Shown here piece by piece: positions 1 through 7,953 of a DNA stretch of 17,690 nt. Source of the DNA: Candidatus Hydrogenedentota bacterium (GTDB taxonomy: Bacteria; Hydrogenedentota; Hydrogenedentia; Hydrogenedentales; SLHB01). Location: NCBI GenBank assembly GCA_016934125.1, contig JAFGTL010000004.1, forward strand, positions 1 to 17,690, in the 5' to 3' direction. Made by a program: the position numbers and the translations under genes. Within the stretch, counting starts at the first letter, position 1. Every line of letters starts with the position of its first letter. The notes beneath the pieces are model-generated. The model did not search any database and had not been told where the DNA came from. It was given only the letters and a program-made list of their open reading frames with translations.

Positions 1-2
1 CC

Positions 3-548
3 GGCTGGCTCGAAGGCAACGTCGTCGAAGGCCCCGAAGGCCGGTTGTGGAACCTCCTGCGCTTCAACGCCCAGGATCCCGATGCCCCCGCCGGCGAGCG
101 CTGGGACACGGCGTGCCTTGTCGGAATCGAGGACAACGCGACACGGCTCAGCTTCGATCCGCGCACCGGCTTCCTCGATTTCCCGGGCGGCCACACCAAG
201 TTCACCATCCGCCGCGATCCGGCCAGCGGCCTCTACCTGACGCTGAGCAACGGCAATCTCGATCCGGCCCGTCCTACCCAGCGCGCCGTCCTGTCGCTGT
301 ATCGGTCCGACAACCTGCGCACTTGGCAGCATGCGGCCGTCCTTCTCGACGACGACTCGGGGCTTTCCTATGAAGACTCGTTCCGATTCACCGGTTTTCA
401 GTACGTGGATTGGCACTTCGATGGCGACGACATCATCTACCTCGTTCGAACGGCCTATGACGGTGCCGACACGTTCCACAACGCCAATCGGATCACGTTC
501 CACCGGATCGCAGGATTCCGCAGGCTGGCGGCCGGGGCCTGCAGGTGA
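3..548 (+). CDS. Sialidase-like beta-propeller protein, C-terminal part (5' end outside window)
   Basis: The reading frame is open from the left window edge to a TGA at 546-548, so the start codon lies upstream; about 181 residues are visible. The visible part is rich in short beta strands. It has an Asp-box-like element (LYRSDNLRTW, nt 297-326) and a closing stretch ending YLVRTAYDG...NRITFHRI, which resembles the last blades of sialidase/BNR-repeat or five-bladed glycosidase propellers. Known members of that superfamily hydrolyse terminal sugars or are carbohydrate-active proteins of unknown substrate. I cannot see the catalytic residues or a signal peptide because the N-terminus is missing. 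The next gene starts 44 nt downstream on the same strand, which suggests co-transcription with the glycan-degradation genes that follow. The superfamily is moderately certain; the exact activity is not known. Confidence 0.6.
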   Translation, partial: GWLEGNVVEGPEGRLWNLLRFNAQDPDAPAGERWDTACLVGIEDNATRLSFDPRTGFLDFPGGHTKFTIRRDPASGLYLTLSNGNLDPARPTQRAVLSLYRSDNLRTWQHAAVLLDDDSGLSYEDSFRFTGFQYVDWHFDGDDIIYLVRTAYDGADTFHNANRITFHRIAGFRRLAAGACR

Positions 549-592
549 CGCGGCCCGGCCTGCGCCCGGCGACGTCGTGAAGGAGGAGAGTC

Positions 593-3500
593 ATGGGAGC
601 ACACCGCATGCAGGGACACCCATCGGCGCGGATGGTAGCCATCGTCTGCATGGCCACGCTGCTGACACGCGCCGCCGCAGCCGATCTGCGCGTCATCGAG
701 CGCGTTGCCATCGAGTCGGAGGCCGCCGGTGCCCAGCGGCTCGTCAACGGGGGCTTCGAAGAGGGCGGCGGCGCGCCCCTGCCCGGCTGGGCCTTCTGGA
801 ACAAGGGATACCAGCCCGCGCCCGGCCAGGGCCACAATGGCACCCATGGCATCTCGTGCACCCAGGCCGATCGCCAGGCCCAATACGGCGCCGCCCAGTC
901 CGTCGTTCTCAACCAGCGGGAACCACATCCCATCATCGCGTCCGGATGGAGCCGTGCCGAAGACGTTGACGGGACGCCCGACACGCACTACTCCGTCTAT
1001 GTCGACATCGAATACGCGGACGGCACCCATCTCTGGGGGCAGACGGCCAACTTCTCCACCGGCACCCACGACTGGGAGTTCCGCCGGTGTGTCGTCCTGC
1101 CCGAGAAACCCATCGCTGGCCTCACCGTGTATCCCCTGTTCCGTGGGCACAGCGGAACGGCCTACTTCGACGATTTCGTCCTGATCGAGCAGACTTCCAC
1201 TGCCGGCGCGCACCTCTTCGAGGGCGTCCCAGTCCGCTCGCGGCCTCTCGCCCAATCACCGGCACAGGCGGGCCAGGAAGACGGCTTCGTCGTGGACACG
1301 GGCGACGGACTGCGCCTGCGCATCGCGCCCCGGGCCGCGGCGCTGGACGTGAATGGCGCCGCGATGGGCCGCGGCGGGCCTTTGTTCTTCGTGCGCGACA
1401 TCGCCGCCGACAGCGAGTTCCTCGCGCCCGACACCCTCGCCATTCGCGATGACGCCGGCACTGCCTCCGTCGCAGGCGCCATCGAATCCCTCGGCCTTGC
1501 CCTCACGGCGCGAATCGCGCCGCGTCCAGGCCGGATCGACATCGTCGGCGAAATCACCGGCCGCCGTGGCGCGGAGCGGGCCGTCACAGTCTATGTCGCG
1601 TTGCCCATCGCCGGCGATGGGTGGACGTGGGCGGACGACGTTCGCCGCCATCGCCCCGCCACGGCCGGCGTGTTCGCCCACACGGTAACCACCGGCGCCG
1701 GCGCCGTCGGCAAGTGCTCCCGGTATCCCCTCGCGGCTCTCTCCGGCCCCGCCGGCATCGCCTTGGCCGTGCCCATGGATGAGCCCCGCCATCACCGGTT
1801 TGGCTTCGACGCATTCAACGGCGTGTACTACGCCGCCTTCGACTTCGGCCTCTCTCCCGACACCGCCAAGTTCCCGTCCCGCGCCTCCTTTCAACTCACA
1901 CTGTATCCGTTCGAGGCCGGGCAACGGTTTCGCGCCGCCCTTGCCGGATACTACGCGCGATTCCCCGATTCGTTCGTCAAGCGCGTGCCGCATGAGGGCC
2001 TGTGGATGGCGTTCACGGATATCAGCACTGTCCAGAACTGGCAGGATTTCGGATTCGCCTATCACGAAGGCACGAACAACGTGCCCTGGGATGCGCGCAA
2101 CAACATCCTTTCCTTCTTCTACGTCGAACCGATGACTACCTGGCTGCCCCTTCCCGAGGAGGTGCCCCGCACCACCGACGGCGCTGCGGCCTACCTCGCC
2201 ACCCTCGCCGAAGACGCCGATCCCGGCAGACGGCGGATCGCCTCGAAGACGCGCGTATCGGCCGTCGAGGGGGCCAACGGGCATCCGGTGCTCTCGGTGC
2301 AGGACGCGCCCTGGTGCGACGGCGCCGTGTTCGCCCTCAATCCCGATCCCGACCTGCCCCCTACGGACGAGTGCCCCCTCACCCAGGCGGCACACGAGTT
2401 CGATTCCATCACGAGCGCGATTGCCCGGCATGCCACGCAGCCTTCGCCCTGGCACCCCTATGGGGCCGGCTACGCCGTGGATCCGGACGTGCGCCACGGG
2501 GCCGGCCCCTCCATCCGCGTCGAGGCTGCGTCGCCCGGCGGGCAGGCCGGGGCCACGCAACACGTCGAGCTGAACCAGGCCGCCCCCAAGCCCCTCACGC
2601 TGCGCGCGGCAGTCCGCGCCGACACCGTCACCGGGCCGGCGGATCGCGATTTCTCCGTATACGTCGATCTGCGCCATGCCGACGACACGCCCCTCTATGG
2701 CCAACTGATCGCCGTGCCGCCCGGCACGCAAGAGTTCATCGTCCTGGAACGCACCATCGCCTCCGACAAGCCCTTCCAGAGCGCCACCGTCCACCTCCTC
2801 CTGCGCGGCCCACACACCGGCACCGCGTGGTTCGACGAGGTGTTCCTGGCCGAATCGGGCTCGGACGTCAACCTACTCAAGAACCCCGATCAGCCCCCTT
2901 CCGAACGGCCTCCCGAAGTGGACGGCACCTACATCGATTCCTACGAGTTCTGGGCTACAACCCTCAATTTCAGCCGCGCCCACTTCGCTTCCGTGGACAT
3001 CCCGCTCGTGTTCGACACGCACTCCCACCGGCCCGGCATACTCACCGTGTTCTCAACGTACGAGTTCGAATGCGAACTCGCCAAACGCATGCATTCCCAG
3101 CACAAACTCGTCATGGCCAACGGCGTCCTGCATCGGTTCGGCTTCCCCACCCATCACCTCGACGTGCTCGGCACCGAGACAAACTGGTTCCGCGACGGTA
3201 CGTGGCAACCCCTGTCCGACGAGGATCTCTGTTTCCGCCGCGCCCTCTCTTGCCAGAAACCCTACTGCTTTCTCCTCAACACGCACTTTCCCGATCTCTC
3301 CCTCGATGAGATCGAGCGCTACATGCAGCGCTCGCTGTTCTACGGCATGTTTCCCGGCTTCTTCAGCGAGAACGCCTCAACAGACTGCTTCTTCGCCAAC
3401 CCGGACTGGTATGGCCCTGCGCGGCCCCTGTTCAGGAAGTATGTGCCGCTGATTCAGCGGATCGCCGCGGCCGGCTGGGAACCCCTTACCTGCGCAGGCG

Positions 3501-3784
3501 CCGGCGATCCGCGCATCTATCTCGAGCGATACGGCGCCCCCGAGCGCGGCCCGGTGTTCCTTGCCGCGCTCAACGAAACCGGTGAACCGGTGCAATGCGA
3601 GGTGCGCGTCGACACCGCGGCCCTCGGCTGCCAGGGCCGGGATGTGCGCCTTACGGAGTTGATCGCAGAGGAGCCGCTCGAATGCGCCGCTGGCGACGAA
3701 GAGATCGGTTACGCCCTTGAGGTGCCGCCGCACACCGTCCGGCTGGTGGAATTGGCCCTGGCAAAACCGCCAGCCGAACAGTAG
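593..3784 (+). CDS. Large secreted putative glycoside hydrolase with duplicated beta-sandwich (CBM-like) module
   Basis: This 1063-residue protein starts at ATG 593, 6 nt after an AGGAGG Shine-Dalgarno sequence (581-586). The N-terminus has a basic start, a hydrophobic core (about residues 14-24) and a likely cleavage site near AAA-D, so export is expected. Residues about 50-199 form a CBM-like beta-sandwich (starts LVNGGFEEG, ends GTAYFDDFVLIE). A clear second copy lies at about 620-754 (ends GTAWFDEVFLAE). Between and after the copies is a probable TIM-barrel enzyme: FFYVEPMTTW (E512), DGTYIDSYEFW (D777, D782, E785), MANGVLHRFGFP, LGTETNW (E862). The C-terminus (about 980-1063) looks like an all-beta cap. 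The second module sits between ALNPDPDLPP and DGTYIDS and so appears inserted into the catalytic part. I recognise the overall pattern from uncharacterised proteins of planctomycete-like bacteria but can assign no CAZy family. Glycoside hydrolysis is inference from fold-like motifs and context. Confidence 0.75.
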   Translation: MGAHRMQGHPSARMVAIVCMATLLTRAAAADLRVIERVAIESEAAGAQRLVNGGFEEGGGAPLPGWAFWNKGYQPAPGQGHNGTHGISCTQADRQAQYGAAQSVVLNQREPHPIIASGWSRAEDVDGTPDTHYSVYVDIEYADGTHLWGQTANFSTGTHDWEFRRCVVLPEKPIAGLTVYPLFRGHSGTAYFDDFVLIEQTSTAGAHLFEGVPVRSRPLAQSPAQAGQEDGFVVDTGDGLRLRIAPRAAALDVNGAAMGRGGPLFFVRDIAADSEFLAPDTLAIRDDAGTASVAGAIESLGLALTARIAPRPGRIDIVGEITGRRGAERAVTVYVALPIAGDGWTWADDVRRHRPATAGVFAHTVTTGAGAVGKCSRYPLAALSGPAGIALAVPMDEPRHHRFGFDAFNGVYYAAFDFGLSPDTAKFPSRASFQLTLYPFEAGQRFRAALAGYYARFPDSFVKRVPHEGLWMAFTDISTVQNWQDFGFAYHEGTNNVPWDARNNILSFFYVEPMTTWLPLPEEVPRTTDGAAAYLATLAEDADPGRRRIASKTRVSAVEGANGHPVLSVQDAPWCDGAVFALNPDPDLPPTDECPLTQAAHEFDSITSAIARHATQPSPWHPYGAGYAVDPDVRHGAGPSIRVEAASPGGQAGATQHVELNQAAPKPLTLRAAVRADTVTGPADRDFSVYVDLRHADDTPLYGQLIAVPPGTQEFIVLERTIASDKPFQSATVHLLLRGPHTGTAWFDEVFLAESGSDVNLLKNPDQPPSERPPEVDGTYIDSYEFWATTLNFSRAHFASVDIPLVFDTHSHRPGILTVFSTYEFECELAKRMHSQHKLVMANGVLHRFGFPTHHLDVLGTETNWFRDGTWQPLSDEDLCFRRALSCQKPYCFLLNTHFPDLSLDEIERYMQRSLFYGMFPGFFSENASTDCFFANPDWYGPARPLFRKYVPLIQRIAAAGWEPLTCAGAGDPRIYLERYGAPERGPVFLAALNETGEPVQCEVRVDTAALGCQGRDVRLTELIAEEPLECAAGDEEIGYALEVPPHTVRLVELALAKPPAEQ

Positions 3785-3802
3785 GATAGGGCGTCGAGGG
3801 GC

Positions 3803-3826
3803 CGGGCCGCGTCCGCGACGCGCCCG
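3803..3826 (+). promoter_or_regulatory. GC-rich hairpin directly upstream of a Shine-Dalgarno site
   Basis: The 57-nt gap before the WbsX-like gene holds a strong inverted repeat. CGCGTC (3808-3813) pairs with GACGCG (3817-3822) across a CGC loop, and the stem continues past one bulged C (3807) with CGGG (3803-3806) against CCCG (3823-3826). No T-tract follows, so it is not a classical intrinsic terminator. It ends 2 nt before the AAGGAG ribosome site, which would place a 10-bp stem against the ribosome docking region. It could be an attenuator, an mRNA stability or processing element, or chance in GC-rich DNA. Confidence 0.45.
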
Positions 3827-3828
3827 AT

Positions 3829-3834
3829 AAGGAG
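3829..3834 (+). promoter_or_regulatory. Shine-Dalgarno site AAGGAG that sets a TTG start
   Basis: AAGGAG lies 7 nt upstream of TTG at 3842. The nearby ATG at 3835 is in another frame and opens only a short shadow ORF, so the TTG is the supported start of the WbsX-like gene. Confidence 0.7.
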
Positions 3835-3841
3835 ATGGCTC

Positions 3842-4978
3842 TTGCCAGACGACTACACGGTGGCCTGCTATTACTTCCCGAACTACCACGTCGATCCCCG
3901 GAACGAGGCGCAGCACGGGCCCGGATGGACGGAATGGGAACTCGTCAAACGTGCCGAACCGTGCTTCGAAGGCCATCGACAGCCCCGCGTGCCCGCTTGG
4001 GGATACGAGGACGAGTCCGATCCCGCAGTCATGGCGAAGAAGATCGACGCCGCGTCCCGCCACGGCATCGACGCGTTCATCTTCGATTGGTATTGGTATG
4101 ATGACGGGCCCTTCCTCGCGCGCGGACTTGAGGAGGGGTTCCTGAACGCTCCGAACAGCGATCGGTTGCGCTTCGGCATCATGTGGGCGAACCACAACTG
4201 GATGGACGTGCATCCCGCCAAGCGGAAGTGCGCCGCCCCCCTCCTGTATCCAGGCGCAGTCACCCCCGCCACCTTCGACGCGATGACGGATCACATCGTA
4301 CACCAATACTTCGCCCATCCGTCCTACTGGGCCATCGGCGGCCGGCCCTATTTCTCCGTGTACGAGTTGTATCGCCTCATCGAGGGCCTTGGCGGCGTCG
4401 AAGCCACCCGGGTTGCCCTCGAACGGTTCCGCGAGAAGACGTGCGCGGCCGGATTCCCCGGCCTGCACCTCAACGCCGTCGTGTGGGGCGTCCGCGTCCT
4501 GCCCTCCGAAACCGCCATCGCCGATCCGGCCCAGATGGTGGCCCACCTCGGATTCGACAGCGTCACCTCCTACGTCTGGGTGCACCACGTCCCGTTGTCC
4601 GACTTCCCCCGCACGGCGTACAGCCACGTCCTGGAGGAGTCCGTCGCGCAGTGGCGCCAGTCCCAGGCCCAGTTCGGCGTGCCCTATCATCCCAACGTCA
4701 CCATGGGCTGGGATTCGAGCCCGCGAACCGTTCAGTCAGATGTCTTCGACGGTTCCGGCTATCCCTTCTCCGCGACGCTCGATGGCAACACGCCCGCTGC
4801 GTTCAAGGAGGCCTTGGCCCGCGCGCGGCAGTTCCTCGAACCGCGCCCGGCTTCGGAACGCATCTTGACGATCAACGCGTGGAACGAGTGGACGGAAGGC
4901 AGCTATCTGGAGCCCGACACGCTTCACGGCATGGCTTACCTCGAAGCGGTGCGGGATGTGTTCGCCACCGCGCGCTGA
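3842..4978 (+). CDS. WbsX/GH99-like family protein (PF14307-type), no signal peptide
   Basis: The protein has 378 residues and starts at TTG 3842 after AAGGAG. It shows the family hallmarks from end to end: VACYYFPNYH near the N-terminus, GWTEWELVK, a barrel strand IDAFIFDWYWYDDGP, FGIMWANHNW, and the C-terminal INAWNEWTEGSYLEPD with E349 and E352. These fit the Glyco_tran_WbsX family, which was named as glycosyltransferases from O-antigen loci but resembles GH99-type TIM-barrel glycosidases. The length is normal for a single-domain member. There is no hydrophobic N-terminal segment, so the protein should be cytoplasmic, unlike its exported neighbours. The context between two secreted glycoside-hydrolase-like proteins favours a hydrolytic or saccharide-processing role over polysaccharide synthesis, but this is inference. 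The substrate is unknown. Confidence 0.85.
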   Translation: MPDDYTVACYYFPNYHVDPRNEAQHGPGWTEWELVKRAEPCFEGHRQPRVPAWGYEDESDPAVMAKKIDAASRHGIDAFIFDWYWYDDGPFLARGLEEGFLNAPNSDRLRFGIMWANHNWMDVHPAKRKCAAPLLYPGAVTPATFDAMTDHIVHQYFAHPSYWAIGGRPYFSVYELYRLIEGLGGVEATRVALERFREKTCAAGFPGLHLNAVVWGVRVLPSETAIADPAQMVAHLGFDSVTSYVWVHHVPLSDFPRTAYSHVLEESVAQWRQSQAQFGVPYHPNVTMGWDSSPRTVQSDVFDGSGYPFSATLDGNTPAAFKEALARARQFLEPRPASERILTINAWNEWTEGSYLEPDTLHGMAYLEAVRDVFATAR

Positions 4979-5042
4979 GCGGGCCGACACATAGGGGTGT
5001 GGACTACATAGGACGAAAGGCGGATGTCCGGGGGGATACGCG

Positions 5043-7856
5043 ATGCGATTGGTGGTTCTGTTCGTTGTGGTTCTTGGATGTCTGATCGGTGCGGCCGGGG
5101 CCGTCGACCTCGCCCCATTGGACGCCAAGCGTGCCTTCACCCTCACGTTTGCCGACGGCCTGGCGGCCGATCGCCCCGCCGGCGCGCGCCCCGACCGCCA
5201 GCCCGAGAGCGTCACGATCGATGACAGCGGCTTCCACAGCGAAACGCTGCGTTTCAGCAGTGGCTCCCAACTCACCTATGCGCTGCCCCTCGGGAACCGC
5301 GCGGGGGAATGGACATTCTGGTTTTGGTGCGGCACGGATAACATCGAACCCGGCGTGCCGCTCGCCGCGATCGTCAACGGCTCGGTGCGCGTATCCGTGG
5401 AATTCGACGAGAACAGCCAGCCCCAACTCATCATCCGCGACGGGGACGCCCTCGTCGGCGTCGCCGAGTCAGAAACCTACGTCGGCGGGGACGACTGGCG
5501 CATGTACGCCATCCGCCGCCGCCGGAGTCCCGAGCAGTCCGTTGTGGAGTTCGTCATGGCCGGGAAGGAATGCGGTTCCGTGCCGGTTCCGCCGGGTTTG
5601 TTCCGGGAAGCGTCGAGTCGGCTCGTCCTGGGGAGTGGGGGGGCAGGCAACGCGCAGGCGGTGTCCCGCTACGACAACTGCTTCCTGTACGAAGCGCCCA
5701 TCGACACATCGGTTCTGGCCACACACTACGCCGACCAACTGCGCATCGCGCGGGAACTGATCCAACTGGCCCGGGCGGGCGATGAACAAGCCGACGACGA
5801 ATTCCTTTACGTGCTGTCGCCCGCCACGACGGGCAACGTGTTTACCAACGGGAGCTTCGAGGCCGGCCTGAACGGGTGGTGGATGCCTTTCGAGCCCGAG
5901 CGCAGGCCCATTCGGGAAACCGGAACCGCCTGTCCCCACGGCACGGCCTGCGTACGCCTTTCAGGGCTCGCGGATACGCTCACACCGTACCTCGTGTCGA
6001 CGCCGGACGGCGGCGCCTTCTGCCTGTCGTTCTACGCCAAAGGAACGGGATCCAGCCCGGCCGTCACGGCAACCGTCGAGGATCTGGATTTCAACTCTAC
6101 GGCCCGCGAGACATTCCCACTGAGCGAAGCGTTCCAGCGATACGAGTTGCGCGGCGAGATTCCTCCGGACGCCAACGGCATTCACATCCTGCTCACGGCC
6201 ACCTTCGCCGAAGAAGGCGCCGTGTGGCTCGATGCCGTTCAGTTGGAGCCGGCCGGGCCCTCCGAGTACGCGCCGCCTCAGGCGGCCCTGTTTCTCTCCA
6301 CGTCCGAGCCCTTCAACGCCTTCGTCGGCGACACGCCGCCCGTGTTGAGCATCGAGCGCGGCGCGGGGACGGCCGTCGGGCCGGAGGCCCGCGTCGTGCT
6401 CGAGATCTTTGATGTCAGGGGGTACTCACTCCTTGAACGCGACTGCACCGCCGATCTCACCGGCGCCGATCGCATCGATCTGATCCTGTCCGAACTGCCC
6501 CGGTGGGGGGCGTTCCGGGCTGTCGTACGCTACGGCGGACGGCTCGCGGACGAACAGACGTTCTCGCGCATCCCCGCGCCGCTGCCCGTTCCCGAGGGAC
6601 GCCATTCCCGCTACGGCGGCCATTACAGCGCCTCGAACGCGACAACCCTTGCGTTCGCACAGTTGATTGGCTCGCACTGGAACCGCAATCACGACGCGGG
6701 GCCCTATGCCGCCCGATGGAAAGCCGATACGCGCCCGGCGGACGGCAGATTCGAGTATCGATTCGATCTCCTCGAACTCAGTCGCGCCTACGGCCAGGAA
6801 CTCATTGCGACGCTCGACGGCCCCCACGACGACGTCGAGGCCTTCGGCGACGACATCTACGCCTTGGTGAAGGGCTACAAGGGCGAACTCAAGTACCTCG
6901 AGATCTTCAACGAGCCCACGGCCGTCATCCCCGCCGTCCACTATGCCGAGCTGCTGAAGGCCGCCTACGCCCGCGCCAAGGAGGCCGATCCCGCGATTAC
7001 GATCCTCGGCCTGTCCACCTGGGACGTGGTCGACGAATTCACCACCACCGTCGTTACGGGCGCCGGCGTGGCGTCCATGGACGTGTTCTCGGCCCACTTC
7101 TACAACTGGGGGCCCACCTCGTGGCTGATCCCGGACGGCAACTGGGGCCAAGGGTTCCGCCTCGCCAAACTGCGCGCCTACCTGGACTCGCAGGGCGGCG
7201 AGACGCTTCCCATCTGGCATACGGAATCCGGCATCTACATCGACTCATTCTATCGCCACCATCCCTGGAAGCACGTCAACTCGAAGTACAGCCGCGCCAC
7301 CTGGTGCCGCCATCATTCTCCCCACGAGGGCGCCATCTGGATCGCCCAGGCCTTCCCCGTCAACTTCGCCAACGCCGCCCAGGTGTACACCTACTACTTC
7401 AGCCCCTTGGCGGGGCAGCCGGGCCGCATGTGCGGCCATTCCCTCGCCGGGATGGACGGACTCCGGCCCGCGGCCGTCGCCTACGCCATCTCGGCCCATA
7501 TGCTCGACTACAGCACCTTCGTCGCCGGCAAGCATACCGGGATCTTCGGCCTCCGCTGCTATGAGTTCTCGCGGGACGGTGCGCCCATGCTTGTGGCGTG
7601 GTATCAGGGAAGCGAACCCCTGTTTCTCGACACCGGCGAGATGGATTACGCGGATTTCATGGGCAATCCGGGCCACTACAGCCGGGAGAACGCGCATCGC
7701 CCGCGCCGGGCCATCGTCAACACCGGAACCGGCACGCCGCGCTACGTCGACATCCCGGCCACGGAGCCACGATTCCTCCTCGATCTCGAGCCCCGCTACT
7801 TCCCGGGCATGACACTCGGTGAGTTCGAAGCGCTGTTGCCCGACGCGGCCTCCTGA
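5043..7856 (+). CDS. Secreted multidomain clan GH-A-like glycoside hydrolase (LamG-like + CBM-like + TIM barrel)
   Basis: The 937-residue protein begins with a typical signal peptide (MRLVVLFVVVLGCLIGAAGA). Domains in order are: a LamG/concanavalin-like beta-sandwich (about 30-235); a CBM4/9-like module (about 265-405) that opens NVFTNGSFEAGLNGWW and closes VWLDAVQLEP; an Ig-like linker domain (about 405-515); and a TIM barrel (about 515-870). In the barrel, LEIFNEP supplies a probable acid/base glutamate, E624. IWHTESGIY supplies a probable nucleophile, E728, 104 residues later. That pair and spacing match clan GH-A retaining glycosidases (GH5/GH39-like), but I cannot name the family. The only ribosome site is a weak G-rich stretch (5030-5035). 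The 64-nt spacing from the WbsX-like gene suggests the same operon. It probably cleaves an extracellular glycan; the substrate is not evident. Confidence 0.8.
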   Translation: MRLVVLFVVVLGCLIGAAGAVDLAPLDAKRAFTLTFADGLAADRPAGARPDRQPESVTIDDSGFHSETLRFSSGSQLTYALPLGNRAGEWTFWFWCGTDNIEPGVPLAAIVNGSVRVSVEFDENSQPQLIIRDGDALVGVAESETYVGGDDWRMYAIRRRRSPEQSVVEFVMAGKECGSVPVPPGLFREASSRLVLGSGGAGNAQAVSRYDNCFLYEAPIDTSVLATHYADQLRIARELIQLARAGDEQADDEFLYVLSPATTGNVFTNGSFEAGLNGWWMPFEPERRPIRETGTACPHGTACVRLSGLADTLTPYLVSTPDGGAFCLSFYAKGTGSSPAVTATVEDLDFNSTARETFPLSEAFQRYELRGEIPPDANGIHILLTATFAEEGAVWLDAVQLEPAGPSEYAPPQAALFLSTSEPFNAFVGDTPPVLSIERGAGTAVGPEARVVLEIFDVRGYSLLERDCTADLTGADRIDLILSELPRWGAFRAVVRYGGRLADEQTFSRIPAPLPVPEGRHSRYGGHYSASNATTLAFAQLIGSHWNRNHDAGPYAARWKADTRPADGRFEYRFDLLELSRAYGQELIATLDGPHDDVEAFGDDIYALVKGYKGELKYLEIFNEPTAVIPAVHYAELLKAAYARAKEADPAITILGLSTWDVVDEFTTTVVTGAGVASMDVFSAHFYNWGPTSWLIPDGNWGQGFRLAKLRAYLDSQGGETLPIWHTESGIYIDSFYRHHPWKHVNSKYSRATWCRHHSPHEGAIWIAQAFPVNFANAAQVYTYYFSPLAGQPGRMCGHSLAGMDGLRPAAVAYAISAHMLDYSTFVAGKHTGIFGLRCYEFSRDGAPMLVAWYQGSEPLFLDTGEMDYADFMGNPGHYSRENAHRPRRAIVNTGTGTPRYVDIPATEPRFLLDLEPRYFPGMTLGEFEALLPDAAS

Positions 7857-7885
7857 AAAAAGGCGCACCGCATAGCCGCCCGAAC

Positions 7886-7914
7886 TCGCGGCGTTGGGCC
7901 GAACGTGCTACGAT
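7886..7914 (+). promoter_or_regulatory. Promoter-like element before the sulfatase gene
   Basis: TCGCGG (7886-7891) and TACGAT (7909-7914) are separated by exactly 17 nt in the 97-nt gap before the sulfatase gene. The -10 box matches TATAAT at four of six positions. The -35 box is weak against TTGACA but resembles the -35 boxes of two other candidate promoters in this window (TTGCGG at 13123-13128 on the minus strand, TCGCAA at 17331-17336). An inverted repeat GCCGC (7875-7879) / GCGGC (7888-7892) overlaps the -35 box and could be an operator or the end of the upstream transcript. Confidence 0.35.
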
Positions 7915-7953
7915 GGCGAGGCCCGGTGGACAACCGTGTAGAGGAGCAAGACG

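Noticed and set aside
455..2815. Two long minus-strand open frames (455-1255 and 1256-2815) opposite the 1063-aa gene
   Set aside because: They lie fully antisense to a gene with a signal peptide, ribosome site and coherent domains. They show no recognisable domain and are expected by chance in GC-rich DNA.
3377..4690. Minus-strand open frame of 437 codons across the end of the 1063-aa gene and the WbsX-like gene
   Set aside because: It is antisense to two well-supported genes, with low-complexity Gly/Val/Asp-rich translation and no family motifs.
4183..7564. Plus-strand overlapping frames 4183-5085 and 6503-7564
   Set aside because: The translations are Arg/Pro-rich, typical of out-of-frame reading of GC-rich genes, and they overlap genes with clear catalytic motifs.
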